From Litsea cubeba (Eukaryota > Streptophyta > Magnoliopsida > Laurales > Lauraceae): a DNA stretch of 64,000 nucleotides. Location: the NCBI GenBank assembly GCA_012931725.1, contig CM022946.1, positions 55,946,164 to 56,010,163 on the forward strand. Reading direction: 5' to 3'. This document shows positions 46,904 to 58,025 of the stretch, piece by piece. The notes beneath the pieces were generated by a model. That model was given only the letters and a program-made list of their open reading frames with translations, ran no database searches and was not told the origin of the DNA. Position 1 is the first letter of the stretch, and every line of letters begins with the position of its first letter. A program made the translations under genes and the position numbers.

Positions 46904-47722
46904 GAGTGCTGTACCTACACACTACATTTTCCTCTCTACCCACTGCATTTTTAAAAAAAATTACTAAACTACCCCTTTTCCTCTCCATCCCTCTCTCTTC
47001 CTCTCCCTTCTCCGGCCACCCGCGCCGACCCCGCCCTGCCGCCCTGCGCCGACCCCAGCCCAGTCTCCCTCTCTCCCTCCTTCTCTCCCCTTCCCCGCCC
47101 TCATCACTCTCCCCTTCCCCACCCCATCCCGCTCCCCATCTCCCCCTTTCTTTCCCTCTCTGATCGAACAGAGCTCCTGCGCTGCCGTCGGGAGCTATCT
47201 TCGATCTGCACGAGATGGCAAAGCTGAGGTGGCAGCGGGCTTCGACAAGGATGGTGGCGACAGGCCTTCGGTGGCGGCGGGTTTCTCGCGATTAGGGTTG
47301 CAGAAGCGGAGCATCGAGGAGGTGCAGAAGATGGCGTGGAGGGGAGAGAAGGAGGGAGACTGGGCTGGGGAAGGAGAGGGAGAAAGGAAGAAAGAGGGAG
47401 AGGGAGAGGGCCGCCAGCGCTGGGCAATGAGCGAGGGGAGGGGGAGGGAGGAAGGATTTTCTGGCGGGGGCCGGCGACGAGCGAGGGGAGTAGGGGAGGG
47501 AGGAAGAGAGAGGGAGAGAAAGGGGGAGATGGGGAGAAAGAGAGAGACCAGAGGGATGAGGACGGCTGGGGCTGCCGGAGCAGGAGAGGGAGATGGGTAG
47601 GCGGCTCGCGAGAGAAGGGAGAGGAAGAGAGGGATGGAGAGGAAAAAAGGTAGTTTAGGAATTTTTTTAAAAAAAAATGCAGTGGGTAGAGAGGAAAATA
47701 TAGTGTGTGGATAGCTACTCTC
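46904..47722. mobile_element. Nonautonomous Mutator-like element with GC-rich interior
   Basis: 819 bp flanked by a perfect 9-bp target duplication AATCCAAAT (46895-46903 and 47723-47731), diagnostic of Mutator-like elements. The ends form long inverted repeats of about 100 bp (both reading inward as ...cacacacta-attttcctctctacccactgca, then t/a-runs, then ctaaacta-cc). The interior (about 47010-47610) is GC-rich: pyrimidine-rich on the left, purine-rich on the right, with a non-repetitive core (47160-47330, '...cgggagctatcttcgatctgcacgagatgg...'). That core could be captured host sequence, as in Pack-MULEs. ORFs on both strands are low complexity. Confidence 0.85.
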
Positions 47723-47731
47723 AATCCAAAT

Positions 47732-48394
47732 TCATGAAAATTAAAACCGGAGATATGAACTTCTATGCTGGGAACGAAACATTTATAATGTGTGAAAAAT
47801 GGGAAAGATTTGGATTCCCTTAGCCTCTGGTAAATCCATGGAAATGGGGAGATGTTCGATTTACTCCCACTATGAGGTTGGGAATGATTTCAATGGACCA
47901 GGTGATGATGAAGGATTCATAATCTGTTTTAAGGCAAAAATAATAGTTGTAATTTGCATGTACCGAATAACATTATAATTTTTTTTTTAACCCAAGCCAA
48001 CGGGGCTGGGACCCAAGAGAACACACGGAAAGACAAGCCCGCCCGCACAAGCAAGAAGAAAGCCCACTCAAGTGAGAATCGCCGCAACTTACCAGTGAGG
48101 TTAGTGGCCATGCTCAAATAGCATTATAAGGGTGTTTTTTTTATTTTAATAAAAATAGCATTATAAGTTGGTGATGCCAATTGCCGGTTCTAGTTGGGGT
48201 TGACACTAACTCAGATCCAAGATAGTCGTGGTCACAAGAGTTGCGAATCTCTATATGATCCATTCAAGAGTTCCCATCTCCCCTTACATAGCAATCCCGA
48301 GGAATTATACTCGCTAATCGCTTCAATTGGGAGACCAGCTTTTCTTTTTTACTTTAACCAATGCTTAATTGGATGTTGGGCCCATAGCATGATG
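47732..48394. other. Noncoding spacer left of the Tekay element
   Basis: A segment at about 47975-48125 is bounded by two copies of 'ag(c)cattataa' type sequence and begins with a T-run followed by aacccaagccaacgggg. This may be an old retroposon, but it cannot be classified. No gene seen. Confidence 0.4.
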
Positions 48395-50395
48395 TGTTAG
48401 GCCCCACCCCTAGTGGGCCCTCAATTTGAATTTGAATACTATATATTAGCCTAAGTATTTTAATTATACTAATTATGGGGCTTAGTGAGGGTAGTTATGT
48501 ATTTTTCGTAGGACTAGTTTAGTGGTGTAATTAGTAGAGTCAATAGGGTGTCTTTTGTTATTTTTAGAGTTAGTTAGTTTGTTAGAGGCCCTAGCTAGAA
48601 ATTAGTATTACTATAGGGGGTTTGCACCAAAGAATCTTCTAGAAGCCCCACCTAAAGACCAAACTACCCATGACCCTAACCCTAATCCTATTCAAACTAT
48701 TAGGGCATTTTAGTATTTAACCACCCAAGCCCAACCTATATAACTAAACCATCTCCTTCATAAGTATGTCATTTTCCCTCTCAAGCTTCCCTCTCTTTTC
48801 TCTCTTCTTCCCTCTCATCTCCCTCCAACTCTCTCCTAAATTCCCTCCAATTCTCCCATCTCTCTCTACTTTCTCTCTCTAGAACTCTAAGAAGAAGAAG
48901 AAGACCTACCATCTTAGCTCCAAGTTATATTGGATCCTTGATCATCTCTTTCTCCCCCTACCTTCATACAATTTCTTTTGAGGCAAGTACCTTATGCTTG
49001 ATATTATAGAATGTATGTTTTCTTTCTATTGATTATGAAAATTTTAATTCATATGGTGTTAGAATTGCTAGAAATGAGTAGATCTACCCTATGAGCTTGG
49101 TTTTATGGAAAATTGACCATTGATGGATGAGATCTCTCATTTGGAAGATCAATGGCCCGATTTGGTGATGGATCACCATCGATGATTATGGAAGTGCTAT
49201 TCTTGTTTGTTATGTTTCTGTGATGGATGGTAAATGGGTATGAGGAGAAATCCATGGATTGGGTGACTGTAGTGAATTTCCGGATATGATCAGTGGAAAA
49301 CCCACTTTGTTGCGTCGAGACCGGGACCCAGGTGGGCCACCCGATGGTAGATCCGAACCGTGGATCTGATAGAGGACCCACGGGCGACCCTAAAGGGGCT
49401 GGTCCCATGGTGTGTGGACATCTCCTTGCCCTTAATCCAGTAGCTGATCAGAGTAGGGATTGTTTTAAAAGTAAAACCCAGTTTTGGCTTAAACTGTTGC
49501 GGGACCCACAGATTGATCTGATCACAGATCTAGTCCGCCCATCAGGCCTGATATGGTGGGGCGACCATGGGGGTGGAGTCTGATCTGATCCTTGATCAAT
49601 GAAGGGCCATGATCCATGCAATTGACACTAACTGTCAAAACCCAAATCGTGAAGGAAACTATTCCGTTTTTTGGGTACTGTGGGGCCCATGTGGGCCATC
49701 TTGGAAATCAGGACCCCACATCTGATAGTGGGGCCCTGGGCGACCCTAAGGGGAAAGATTGATCAATGTTTTGATCAGAGGTGGGCCACTACCTATGAAT
49801 GATGAGGAGGAGGCGACGTGTGTTCTGTTACAGAACTGTTTTGTAACAGAACACATTCTGTGAAGACAAACTAAAAGAAAGAGATGAGGGGAGTTATGGT
49901 AATCCGAGGGTGCATGGGAAAAATGAGGAAACTGAGGGAGTATGGGAAAGTGTAGTCCAGCAGTTCGTGGGGCCCAGGTGAGTCCCTGATTTCAGATCAG
50001 GTCCGGACATAGGATCAGTGACTGCTTAGTGACCTTGGTGATGAAGACTGATCTGGGACTGGGACCCGTGGGGCCCACTAATCTATTAACCCATTAGTTT
50101 TAATTAATTAAATTAAACCTATAGTTTCTAATGGAACCAAATGAGACCCTTTGACCTAGTGACTTGGGACCATATGATTAGGATTTATTTTAATTATGGA
50201 TTTAATATATTATTAGGGGATTAATAATCAGACCCACTTAGTCTTTAAGGAACCTAATTAGAGGGGGGACCCTTAAGGTTATGCCTTTTGGGAATCACAT
50301 TAGATTTTAGAATTAAATTAAGCCCTGAGTGTTTTATTAGACCCAATTAGAATTCTTGTGGAATTTTCCTCAAACCCAGAGTCCAGTATGCGTGG

Positions 50396-50674
50396 TTGAC
50401 CGAACTTAGTTGACTGGCCGAGCTCAGTGAATTGACCGAGCTCAGTGTTTGGCCGAGCTCAGTGTTTTAGCCGAGTTCAGTGTTTGGCCGAGCTCCGTGT
50501 ATTAGCCGGGTTCAGCGTTGGGTCGAGCTCAGTGTTTTAACCGAGCTCAGTACTTGACCGAACTCAGTGCTTGACCGAGCTCAGTGCTTGACCGATCTCA
50601 GTGCTTGACCGAGCCCAGTGCTTGACCGAACTCAGTACTTGACCGAGCTCAGAGCCAGAAGACCGAGATCAGGT
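50396..50674. repeat. ttgaccgagctcagtgc tandem array in the 5' LTR
   Basis: About 15-16 direct units of 17-20 bp, the distal six close to a 17-bp monomer. Each contains an accgag(c/t)tca core with the palindrome GAGCTC. An equivalent array lies in the 3' LTR at 59968-60246. Noncoding; position in the LTR suggests it would be transcribed or act as a regulatory cluster. Confidence 0.9.
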
Positions 50675-51538
50675 GACTAAGATCAGAATTTACACCGAAA
50701 GAAATTAGAACTTGGGACATCCCCTTAGTCAGAACTTTCAGTGAGCACGACCAACTACCCAGGCCAGGGGGTTAGCCGAACTCACAGGAAGTTCTAGACA
50801 ATCAGGCTTTGCCTGCAGGGTGTTTACTTCTCTGATCCCAGTGTGCCGAGCTGACCGCCCAGGCCAGGAGGTCGGCTGAGCACACTGTGTACAGTAACAC
50901 TTCCCAGATTCTAACTTCTATTGTTGTGAGCATATGTGGGGCCCATTAACCATCCAAATAGACTTCCATCACTGTGCCAACTGCGAGTCGATGGTGTGGC
51001 TCAACCTTGACTCGTGGGGTCCACTAATTAAGGTTCAGGTTATGTAATCTAAGATGATTCGAGCTTTATACGTTACTAGTGATGCACATAACTTCTGAGC
51101 ACCAAACACAGTATTCCTTAGCATCTGTGGTTTCACTTAAAGATCGAATCACCTGAGATAGACCTGAATCTGAAGTGGATCATTTACTTAGGTTGGACTG
51201 TTGATATCTCTCATTGATCCTTGTACTTGGGGATTCATCTCCCTCATATTACTACTGTCACTCTATTGTCCTTATTATTGCTTATACCTGTTAATTAAAT
51301 GGAAAATGGAGGACCCGAACCTAGGACTACTTAGAGGTGACCCGGTAATATGATTGGGTGAACATTGACCCGTGTCTGTGGCTAGGCGGGCCCTTTTATG
51401 GCCTAAGTTTGGATGCGAATTACCCTAGACTGGAGAGGTTAGATTGTATGGGCTTGTGACCCATTATGGATGTAAATGGATCATATGTTATTGAACATGG
51501 ACTTGTATATCATATGGACTGTTATAAACCAGGCCATG

Positions 51539-52060
51539 TGTAACGCCCCACCCTATACCCATGCATGATATTGTCCGCTTTGGCCCACTGGCCTCACGGT
51601 TTTGTTTCTGATGGGTCTCAACCCATCAAAAGGCCTCATGCAAGGTAAGGGTGTAAGCTCTACATATAATCCCAATCACTTTCCTCTCTATAGTCGATGT
51701 GGGACTCCGGGGCGTCACATTCCACCCCCCTTAAGGCTGCACGTCCCTGTGCAGTAGCCTGCCAGCCCCTGTAGCCTGCCAGCCCTCTTGGCCCGCCCAC
51801 ATGGAAGCCCGCCCACTTGCACCAGACCACGGCAGGGGACCCACACTCGAACTAGTCGAGAGTCGGCTCTGATACCATTTGTAACGCCCCACCCTATACC
51901 CATGCATGATATTGTCCGCTTTGGCCCACTGGCCTCACGGTTTTGTTTCTGATGGGTCTCAACCCATCAAAAGGCCTCATGCAAGGTAAGGGTGTAAGCT
52001 CTACATATAATCCCAATCACTTTCCTCTCTATAGTCGATGTGGGACTCCGGGGCGTCACA
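51539..52060 (-). mobile_element. Complete SMART-like element nested in the Tekay 5' LTR
   Basis: 522 bp. Two identical 181-bp terminal repeats (51539-51719 and 51880-52060) start TGTAACGCCCC and end GGCGTCACA. The target duplication CCATG is at 51534-51538 and 52061-52065. The primer-binding site on the minus strand (TGGTATCAGAGCC, 51865-51877) sits next to the right repeat. The polypurine tract on the minus strand (from ttccaccccccttaagg, 51720-51736) sits next to the left one. The interior (160 bp) is noncoding. It is a nonautonomous element moved by proteins of other retrotransposons. Confidence 0.92.
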
Positions 52061-53128
52061 CCATGTATTTGATGAGCCTTGGTATGGATCCATTGACTGG
52101 ACTTGAACCTGGATTATGATCCATGGATACTTGGACCTCTTAGGGACTTTGTTAGGACCTTGTTCACGCAAGGCAAAGCCTATACAGACACAGACCCTTA
52201 TTGTTTCCTGAGTCGGCATAGACATTCACTCAGTTGATCTAAGCTCAGCCAGTTGGACTGATCATCACTGGTAGGAGCTATTGAGAGTGTTGTGTGGCTA
52301 TCATGATGAGCATTATTGGAGACGGACGGTGTGATACTGGGTCCGCTCTCAGTGTGTGTTGGTGGATGATGTTATTTGCGGGGCTAGATAATCCCCAGCA
52401 CTGCGAGATTTTCCCCGCCGCGACTGTGTTCAGTATGGAAGGGCCGCGGCATAATATCCCGTGGTATCCAGCTTGTGTGAGTGTGCCATTTTGTGTAGGT
52501 TTATTATATTATATTTATCTTGATTCTATTTGTTTATCTTGCTCAACTGCCTAGGATCTGTACCATTGCTATTCTCTTAACTTTATTACTGTCTCTACTC
52601 ATTTGATGCATACATCCCATATTATCAGCATACTGTGTCTTGCCAGATCTTTAGATCTGATTCACTCTTGGTGCTTAGGTCTTGACCCCCAGTTCGAGGG
52701 CGATGCGTACGCACTCGTAGAGGCGCCCGTAGTAGGTGACTACGGATGGAGACCGGCCGACCAAGAGGGAGAGCCGGAGGGTGGAGAGCCGGCACCAGTG
52801 GTAGGGGTTTGAGTGTCCTTTTGTCTGGGTTTTTGAGAGACATTTGTTGTGAGTTGGGTAATGTTACAAATATGTAATTAAAACTTTGGTTTTTATCACT
52901 TTTCACTTTAGGCTGGACTTCAGCCCATTTACATTTGATATATATATGATGATACCTTATGCTTTCGCTATCTCTGTATTGCTTCCACTTATTTTATAAA
53001 AAAGTTTTAAATTGGACCTCACTACGGACCTACGATCTTGGAAGTTCTCGGATTTCCCGGGAAGTAGCGCGCCAATTTCGGTACTTTGACGATTTTTACG
53101 GTATTCGAAATTGGGGCGTTACATTTTA

Positions 53129-53140
53129 TGGTATCAGTGC
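53129..53140 (+). promoter_or_regulatory. Primer-binding site of the Tekay element
   Basis: TGGTATCAGTGC, 5 nt after the LTR end, is one base away from the common initiator-tRNA-Met site TGGTATCAGAGC. Confidence 0.85.
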
Positions 53141-53291
53141 GGGCAAGTCTCTAGGAAATAAAATACACTAGAAACTTTAGGATGTAGTGAGGATTTCAGT
53201 GTGGGGGTACGTGTATGGTCGATGGATCGGGTAGAATCAGTGTAGTCCTAAGTGTTGGACTTGAACTAACCCAATTTCTTTCTCTTGACAG

Positions 53292-54350
53292 ATGTCTGGA
53301 GAAGGTTCTCCACCACATATGATACCAGCAGTCGGTAGCCAGCCCGACTTCGAGCAGCATTTCCAGAGATTCTTACAGGCCTTCCTCATTTCTCAGGAGG
53401 CCCAGGCTTCGGCGCAGCAGCAGCAGGCCGAGGATTTTGCACAATTTCAGACGCAAGTCCTGGATATCATCGAGAGGGTGGCTCAGCCAGCTACAGCAGC
53501 GGCATCTATTCGGGAGGCAGACCCGAACATCATATTTGAGAGGTTCCTCAAGAGGGGACCACCTGAGTTCACTGGCGCCGATGATCCGCTGGTGGCCGAC
53601 GACTGGATCGTGCGGATGGAGAAGATCTTCAGCGTCTTCGAGTGCACCGGCCAGCAGAGGGTGCAGTTAGCTGCATACATGTTCCGGGGAGTCGCGGAGG
53701 ACTGGTGGAGGACAGTTCAGCGACATTTCGAGATGATAGGAGACGAGATTGCTTGGACTGCATTCAGAGCGGACTTCCTCCAGAAGTTCATACCATCTCA
53801 CGTCAGAGACCGCAAGCTGCGGGAGTTTCAGGCACTGGTGCAGGGCAGCATGACTGTCTACCAGTATGAGGTTCGCTTCACCCAGCTCTCTCGCTTTGCA
53901 GAGGCTCTGGTCACGCCTGAGTCAGAGAGGATTCGGCGGTTCGTTGAGGGACTGAGAGACGACATCCAGCTTAACATGTCTTGCATTGAGATTCACACTT
54001 ATGAGGAGGCTTTGAGGAGGGCTTACTGGGCAGAGGAGCGTCTGCAGCGGATTGAGGCCAGTCAGCAGCAGAGACGGGTCCGGGTTGCTCTAGCCAGACA
54101 GCAGCATGTGCCCCTACAGCAACACCCATTCCAGAGACAGAGGCCAGCTGGGCAGTATCATCAGCATCAGCAGCAGCAGCAGCAGCAGCGTGGGCCCAGA
54201 GTGTGCTATGACTGCGGGGAGCCAGGGCACATCTCCAGAGTTTGCCCACTACGAGGAGGTCAGCCCTCGATGCTCCAGCTTCCAGCACCTCCTAGAGCTC
54301 CAGCTCCAGCCCCAGCTCCACCTGCTCCGCAGATTGCACCAGCACCTTAG
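53292..54350 (+). pseudogene. Tekay gag (ends at premature TAG)
   Basis: Starts MSGEGSPPHM. Residues ~90-230 are the retrotransposon gag capsid domain (PPEFTGADDPLVADDWI, AAYMFRGVAEDWWRT, FIPSHVRDRKLREF). A Gln-rich stretch precedes one CCHC knuckle (CYDCGEPGHISRVCP, about residue 300), then a Pro/Ala linker. The frame stops at TAG 54348-54350. It continues in phase through two more TAGs (54381-54383, 54486-54488) into the protease. The Gln-rich context of at least the first two suggests they were CAG. The intact ancestor would have had one gag-pol frame. Confidence 0.9.
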
Positions 54351-54488
54351 CCACCTCAGCAGCAGTACCGTGCCCAGCAGTAGGCACGTGGACCCCAGCA
54401 GCCCAGGGGACAGCACTACCAGAGGGGACGACACCAGAGGCCCCATGGACAGCAGCGACAGCAGCAGAGACCTCAGGCTACAGGTTAG

Positions 54489-57400
54489 GCATTTGCACTC
54501 ACACATGAGGAGGCCGAAGCTGCAGGGAACATCATCGAAGGTACTCTTTCTATTTGTGATCAGATTGCTAGAGTATTGTTTGATCCTGGTGCGACACATT
54601 CCTATGTGTCTTCTGCTTTTGCTTTAGTTCTTGGTGGGGTAGGAGAGGAGTTGCCATGCACGCTTGTTGTGTCTACGCCCGTGGGCAAGAGGGTAGTGTG
54701 TCAGACTTACCACCCCAGATGCCGAGTGCAGATCGGGGAGTGCATTATGTTTGCAGATTTGATCGTGTTACCCATGCATGACTTCGACGTTATCTTGGGG
54801 ATGGATTGGTTGGCCAGATACCGAGCAGTGATGGATTGCTTTGAGAAGATAGTCAGACTCAACATTGACGGTTCAGATGACACGATCGAGTTTGTAGGCG
54901 AGAAGAAACCACACAGTACCAGGTTGATTTCAGCACTGAAGGCAGAGAGGCTAGTGAGATCAAGTTGCGAGGGCTACATCGCATTCATCTCAGAGGACAA
55001 GAAGTCCAAGGGAGTCGAGGAGATTCCGGTTGTTTGCGAGTTTCCAGATGTGTTTCCCGACGAGATCCCAGGATTGCCTCCAGTCAGAGAGATCGACTTC
55101 ACCATTGAGCTTGTGCCAGGCACCGCACCGATTTCTAGAGCTCCTTACCGCATGGCTCCAGCAGAGCTGCGAGAGTTGAAGACCCAGTTACAAGAGTTGA
55201 TAGACAAGGGCTTCATCAGACCGAGCATGTCACCTTGGGGAGCACCCGTGCTTTTCGTGAAAAAGAAGGATGGGTCGATGAGGATGTGCATCGACTACAG
55301 GCAGCTGAACCAGGCAACAGTGAAGAACAAGTATCCTCTTCCCCGGATCGACGAGCTTTTCGACCAGCTTCAGGGAGCGCAGTACTTTTTGAAGGTGGAC
55401 CTGAGATCGGGATATCATCAGCAGCGAGTCAGAGAGCAGGATGTGCAGAAGACAGCATTTCGTACTCGTTACGGGCACTATGAGTTCCTTGTGATGCCGT
55501 TCGGGTTGACGAATGCGCCAGCAGTGTTTATGGCCCTGATGAACAAGATCTTCGCCCCGTACCTCGACAGCTTCACAGTGGTGTTCATCGACGGCGTGTT
55601 GGTCTACTCTAAGTCCAGAGAGGAGCACGAGCAGCATTTGAGGACGTCTCTACAGTTGTTGCGTGACAACCAGCTATACGTGAAGCTCAGCAAGTGCGAG
55701 TTCTGGTTAGAGCAGGTAGTCTTCCTCGGACATATCATCTCCAGAGATGGCCTAGCAGTGGATCCAGCAAAGATCGAGGCAGTAGTGAACTGGGAGAGAC
55801 CGAAGAATGTCACAGAAGTTCGGAGTTTCCTTGGCTTAGCAGGCTATTACCACAGATTCGTCAAGAGCTTCTCTTCGATTTCGGCCCCTTTGACCAAGCT
55901 GACAAGGAAGGATGTACCGTTCGTGTGGACAGATGCTTGTGAGAACAGTTTTCAAGAGCTGAAGGAGAGACTGACGACAGCACCGATCTTATCTTTACCT
56001 TCTGGTACAGGCGGTTTTGTTGTCTTCACCGATGCTTCAGGGACTGGTCTTGGTTGTGTTTTGATGCAGGAGGGCAAAGTCATCGCCTATGGATCACGCC
56101 AGCTGAAGGAACACGAGAAGAAGTATGCTACTCACGATCTAGAGCTTGCAGCAGTCGTGTTTGCACTGAAGATGTGGCGGCACTACCTCTACGGAGAGAA
56201 GTTTGAAGTCCATTCAGACCATCGCAGTTTGCAGTACCTGTTCACTCAGCATGATCTCAACAACCGTCAAAGGCGTTGGATGGAGTACATCAAGGATTAC
56301 GACTTCCCTATCAAATACCACCCGGGTAAGGCGAACGTCGTAGCAGATGCTTTGAGCAGGAAGACCGCCCTAGTCAGTTTTCTAGCAGCAGAGGGTGTGT
56401 GGACAGATGTCTTTAGCGACTTGGATGTCCAGTTTCAGCCACTCAGCGATAGAGTTATGATTGCCACCATGTCCGCATGGGAACCAGAGTTGCTTGGAGA
56501 GGTCAAAGACAGTCAACGCAGCGATCCCAAACTTGTCAGAGTGATCGAGCAGATTGACCAGATGCCCGAGTTCAGACTGATTGGAGGAGTGCTTTACTAT
56601 CAGGACAGGCTGTGTGTACCAGACATTCAGGAGTTGAAGGACCAAATCTTAGCAGATGCACACCACAGCAGATATTCGATTCACCCGGGCAGCACCAAGA
56701 TGTACAGGAACTTGAGGAGCTACTACTGGTGGAACAACATGAAGAAAGAGATTGTAGGCTATGTGGCCAGATGTCTGACATGTCAGCAGATCAAGGCCGA
56801 GCACCAGAAGCCACCAGGGCTACTTCATCAGCTCGAGATACCTCAGTGGAAGTGGGAGCATATTACCATGGATTTTATTGCAGGACTTCCAGCTACCCGG
56901 AGACGCAGTGATGGCATTTGGGTGATTGTGGATAGATTGACCAAGTCAGCTCACTTCTTGCCAGTGTCGATGAGAGCAGGACTCGACGTCCTTGCTAAGT
57001 TGTACGTGGACAAGATCGTCTCTTTGCATGGAGTTCCAACTTCGATTGTTTCAGACAGAGATCCACGCTTCACATCTCACTTCTGGGAGAGTCTACAGCA
57101 GGCCTTGGGTACCAAGTTGAGCTTCAGCACAGCCTACCATCCTCAGACAGACGGACAGACGGAGCGCACCAACCAGACCTTGGAGGACATGTTGCGAGCT
57201 TGTGTCCTAGACTACAAGGAGAATTGGGAGGATTCATTGCCACTCTGTGAGTTTGCCTACAACAATAGTTACCACTCGAGCATCAAGATGGCACCGTTCG
57301 AAGCGTTGTACTGCAGGAAGTGCAAGACCCCAGTCTGTTGGGAGGAAGTTGGTGTCAGGAGTTTCCATGGACCATCTATCGTCGGCGACACCAGTGAGAA

Positions 57401-58025
57401 GATCCACCAGATAGTAGAAAACCTGAAGATTAGCCGCAGTCGACAGAAGAGCTATGCAGACAACCGGCGCAGACCACTTGAGTTTCAGAAGGGAGACGGT
57501 GTATTCTTGAAGGTTTCCCCAGCTCGAGGAATCCTCAGATTCGGCGAGAAGGGCAAGTTAGCACGGAGGTACGTCGGACCCATTGAGATCAAGGCCAGGA
57601 TCGGAGATGTCGCCTACAGACTTCAGTTGCCAGCAGAGCTATCAGGTGTGCACGACGTCTTTCACGTCTCAATGTTGAGGAAATATGTGGAGGACCCTAC
57701 CCACATTCTGCATCACCAGCCGCTCGACATCCAGCCCGACGCGTCCTACATCGCCAAGCCAGTCGCTGTCATCGACACCAAGGAGAAGGTGCTTCGGAAC
57801 CGAACCATTCCGTTTGTGAAGGTTCAGTGGGAGCATCACACCCCAGCTGAGGCTACTTGGGAGCTACGAGACCAGGTGGCGAGAGATTATCCACATCTTC
57901 TACCACAGGTATGTTCTTACTTTGTTTTTACATTTGGGGACCAAATGTCTTTAAGGAGGGAGGAATGTGAGGCCCCACCCCTAGTGGGCCCTCAATTTGA
58001 ATCTGAATACTATATATTAGCCTAA
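54489..58025 (+). pseudogene. Tekay pol: protease, RT, RNase H, integrase, chromodomain-like tail
   Basis: Open from just after TAG 54488 to TAG 58023. The protease motif is LFDPGATHSYVSS (D-P-G where D-S/T-G is usual). RT: PYRMAPAELRELK, KKDGSMRMCIDYRQLN, FLVMPFGLTNAPAVF. The catalytic box reads VVFIDGVLVYSKS, with Gly (GGC, 55593-55595) where the second Asp is required, so polymerase activity should be lost. RNase H: VVFTDASGTGLG, ATHDLELAAVVFALK, VHSDHRSLQYL. Integrase: HHCC zinc site, TMDFI, VSDRDPRF and QTDGQTERTNQ (D, D, E present). The C-terminal VKVQWEHHTPAEATWE is chromodomain-like (targeting). The ORF reads through the polypurine tract and about 60 bp into the 3' LTR. Confidence 0.93.
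57949..57965 (+). promoter_or_regulatory. Polypurine tract of the Tekay element
   Basis: tttaaggagggaggaa lies directly before TGTGAGGCCCC of the 3' LTR, in the position for plus-strand priming. It is inside the pol reading frame. Confidence 0.88.

Larger units (their letters stand above)
48395..53123 (+). repeat. 5' LTR of the Tekay element (4.73 kb including a SMART insertion)
   Basis: Starts TGTTAGGCCCC and ends GGGGCGTTACA. It contains the 17-20-bp array (50396-50674) and a 522-bp SMART element (51539-52060); without these it is about 3.9 kb. Small ORFs (49103-49408, 49293-49583) exist in identical form in the 3' LTR but have no domain. Confidence 0.92.

Noticed and set aside
46906..47724. 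Proline/serine-rich and glycine/arginine-rich ORFs on both strands
   Set aside because: They arise from the pyrimidine/purine-rich inverted ends and interior of the Mutator-like element and have no protein-like composition.
48180..48360. Possible organellar DNA insertion (ordinary-complexity, non-repetitive segment)
   Set aside because: I could not match it to any plastid or mitochondrial gene by reading.
49103..49583. ORFs of 101 and 96 codons, identical in both Tekay LTRs (also 58675-59155)
   Set aside because: They are identical because the LTRs are; there is no domain, and they overlap on opposite strands. Treated as chance ORFs.
50396..50674. CRISPR-like repeat array
   Set aside because: Units are contiguous 17-20-bp tandem repeats without spacers, inside a plant LTR; this is a minisatellite.
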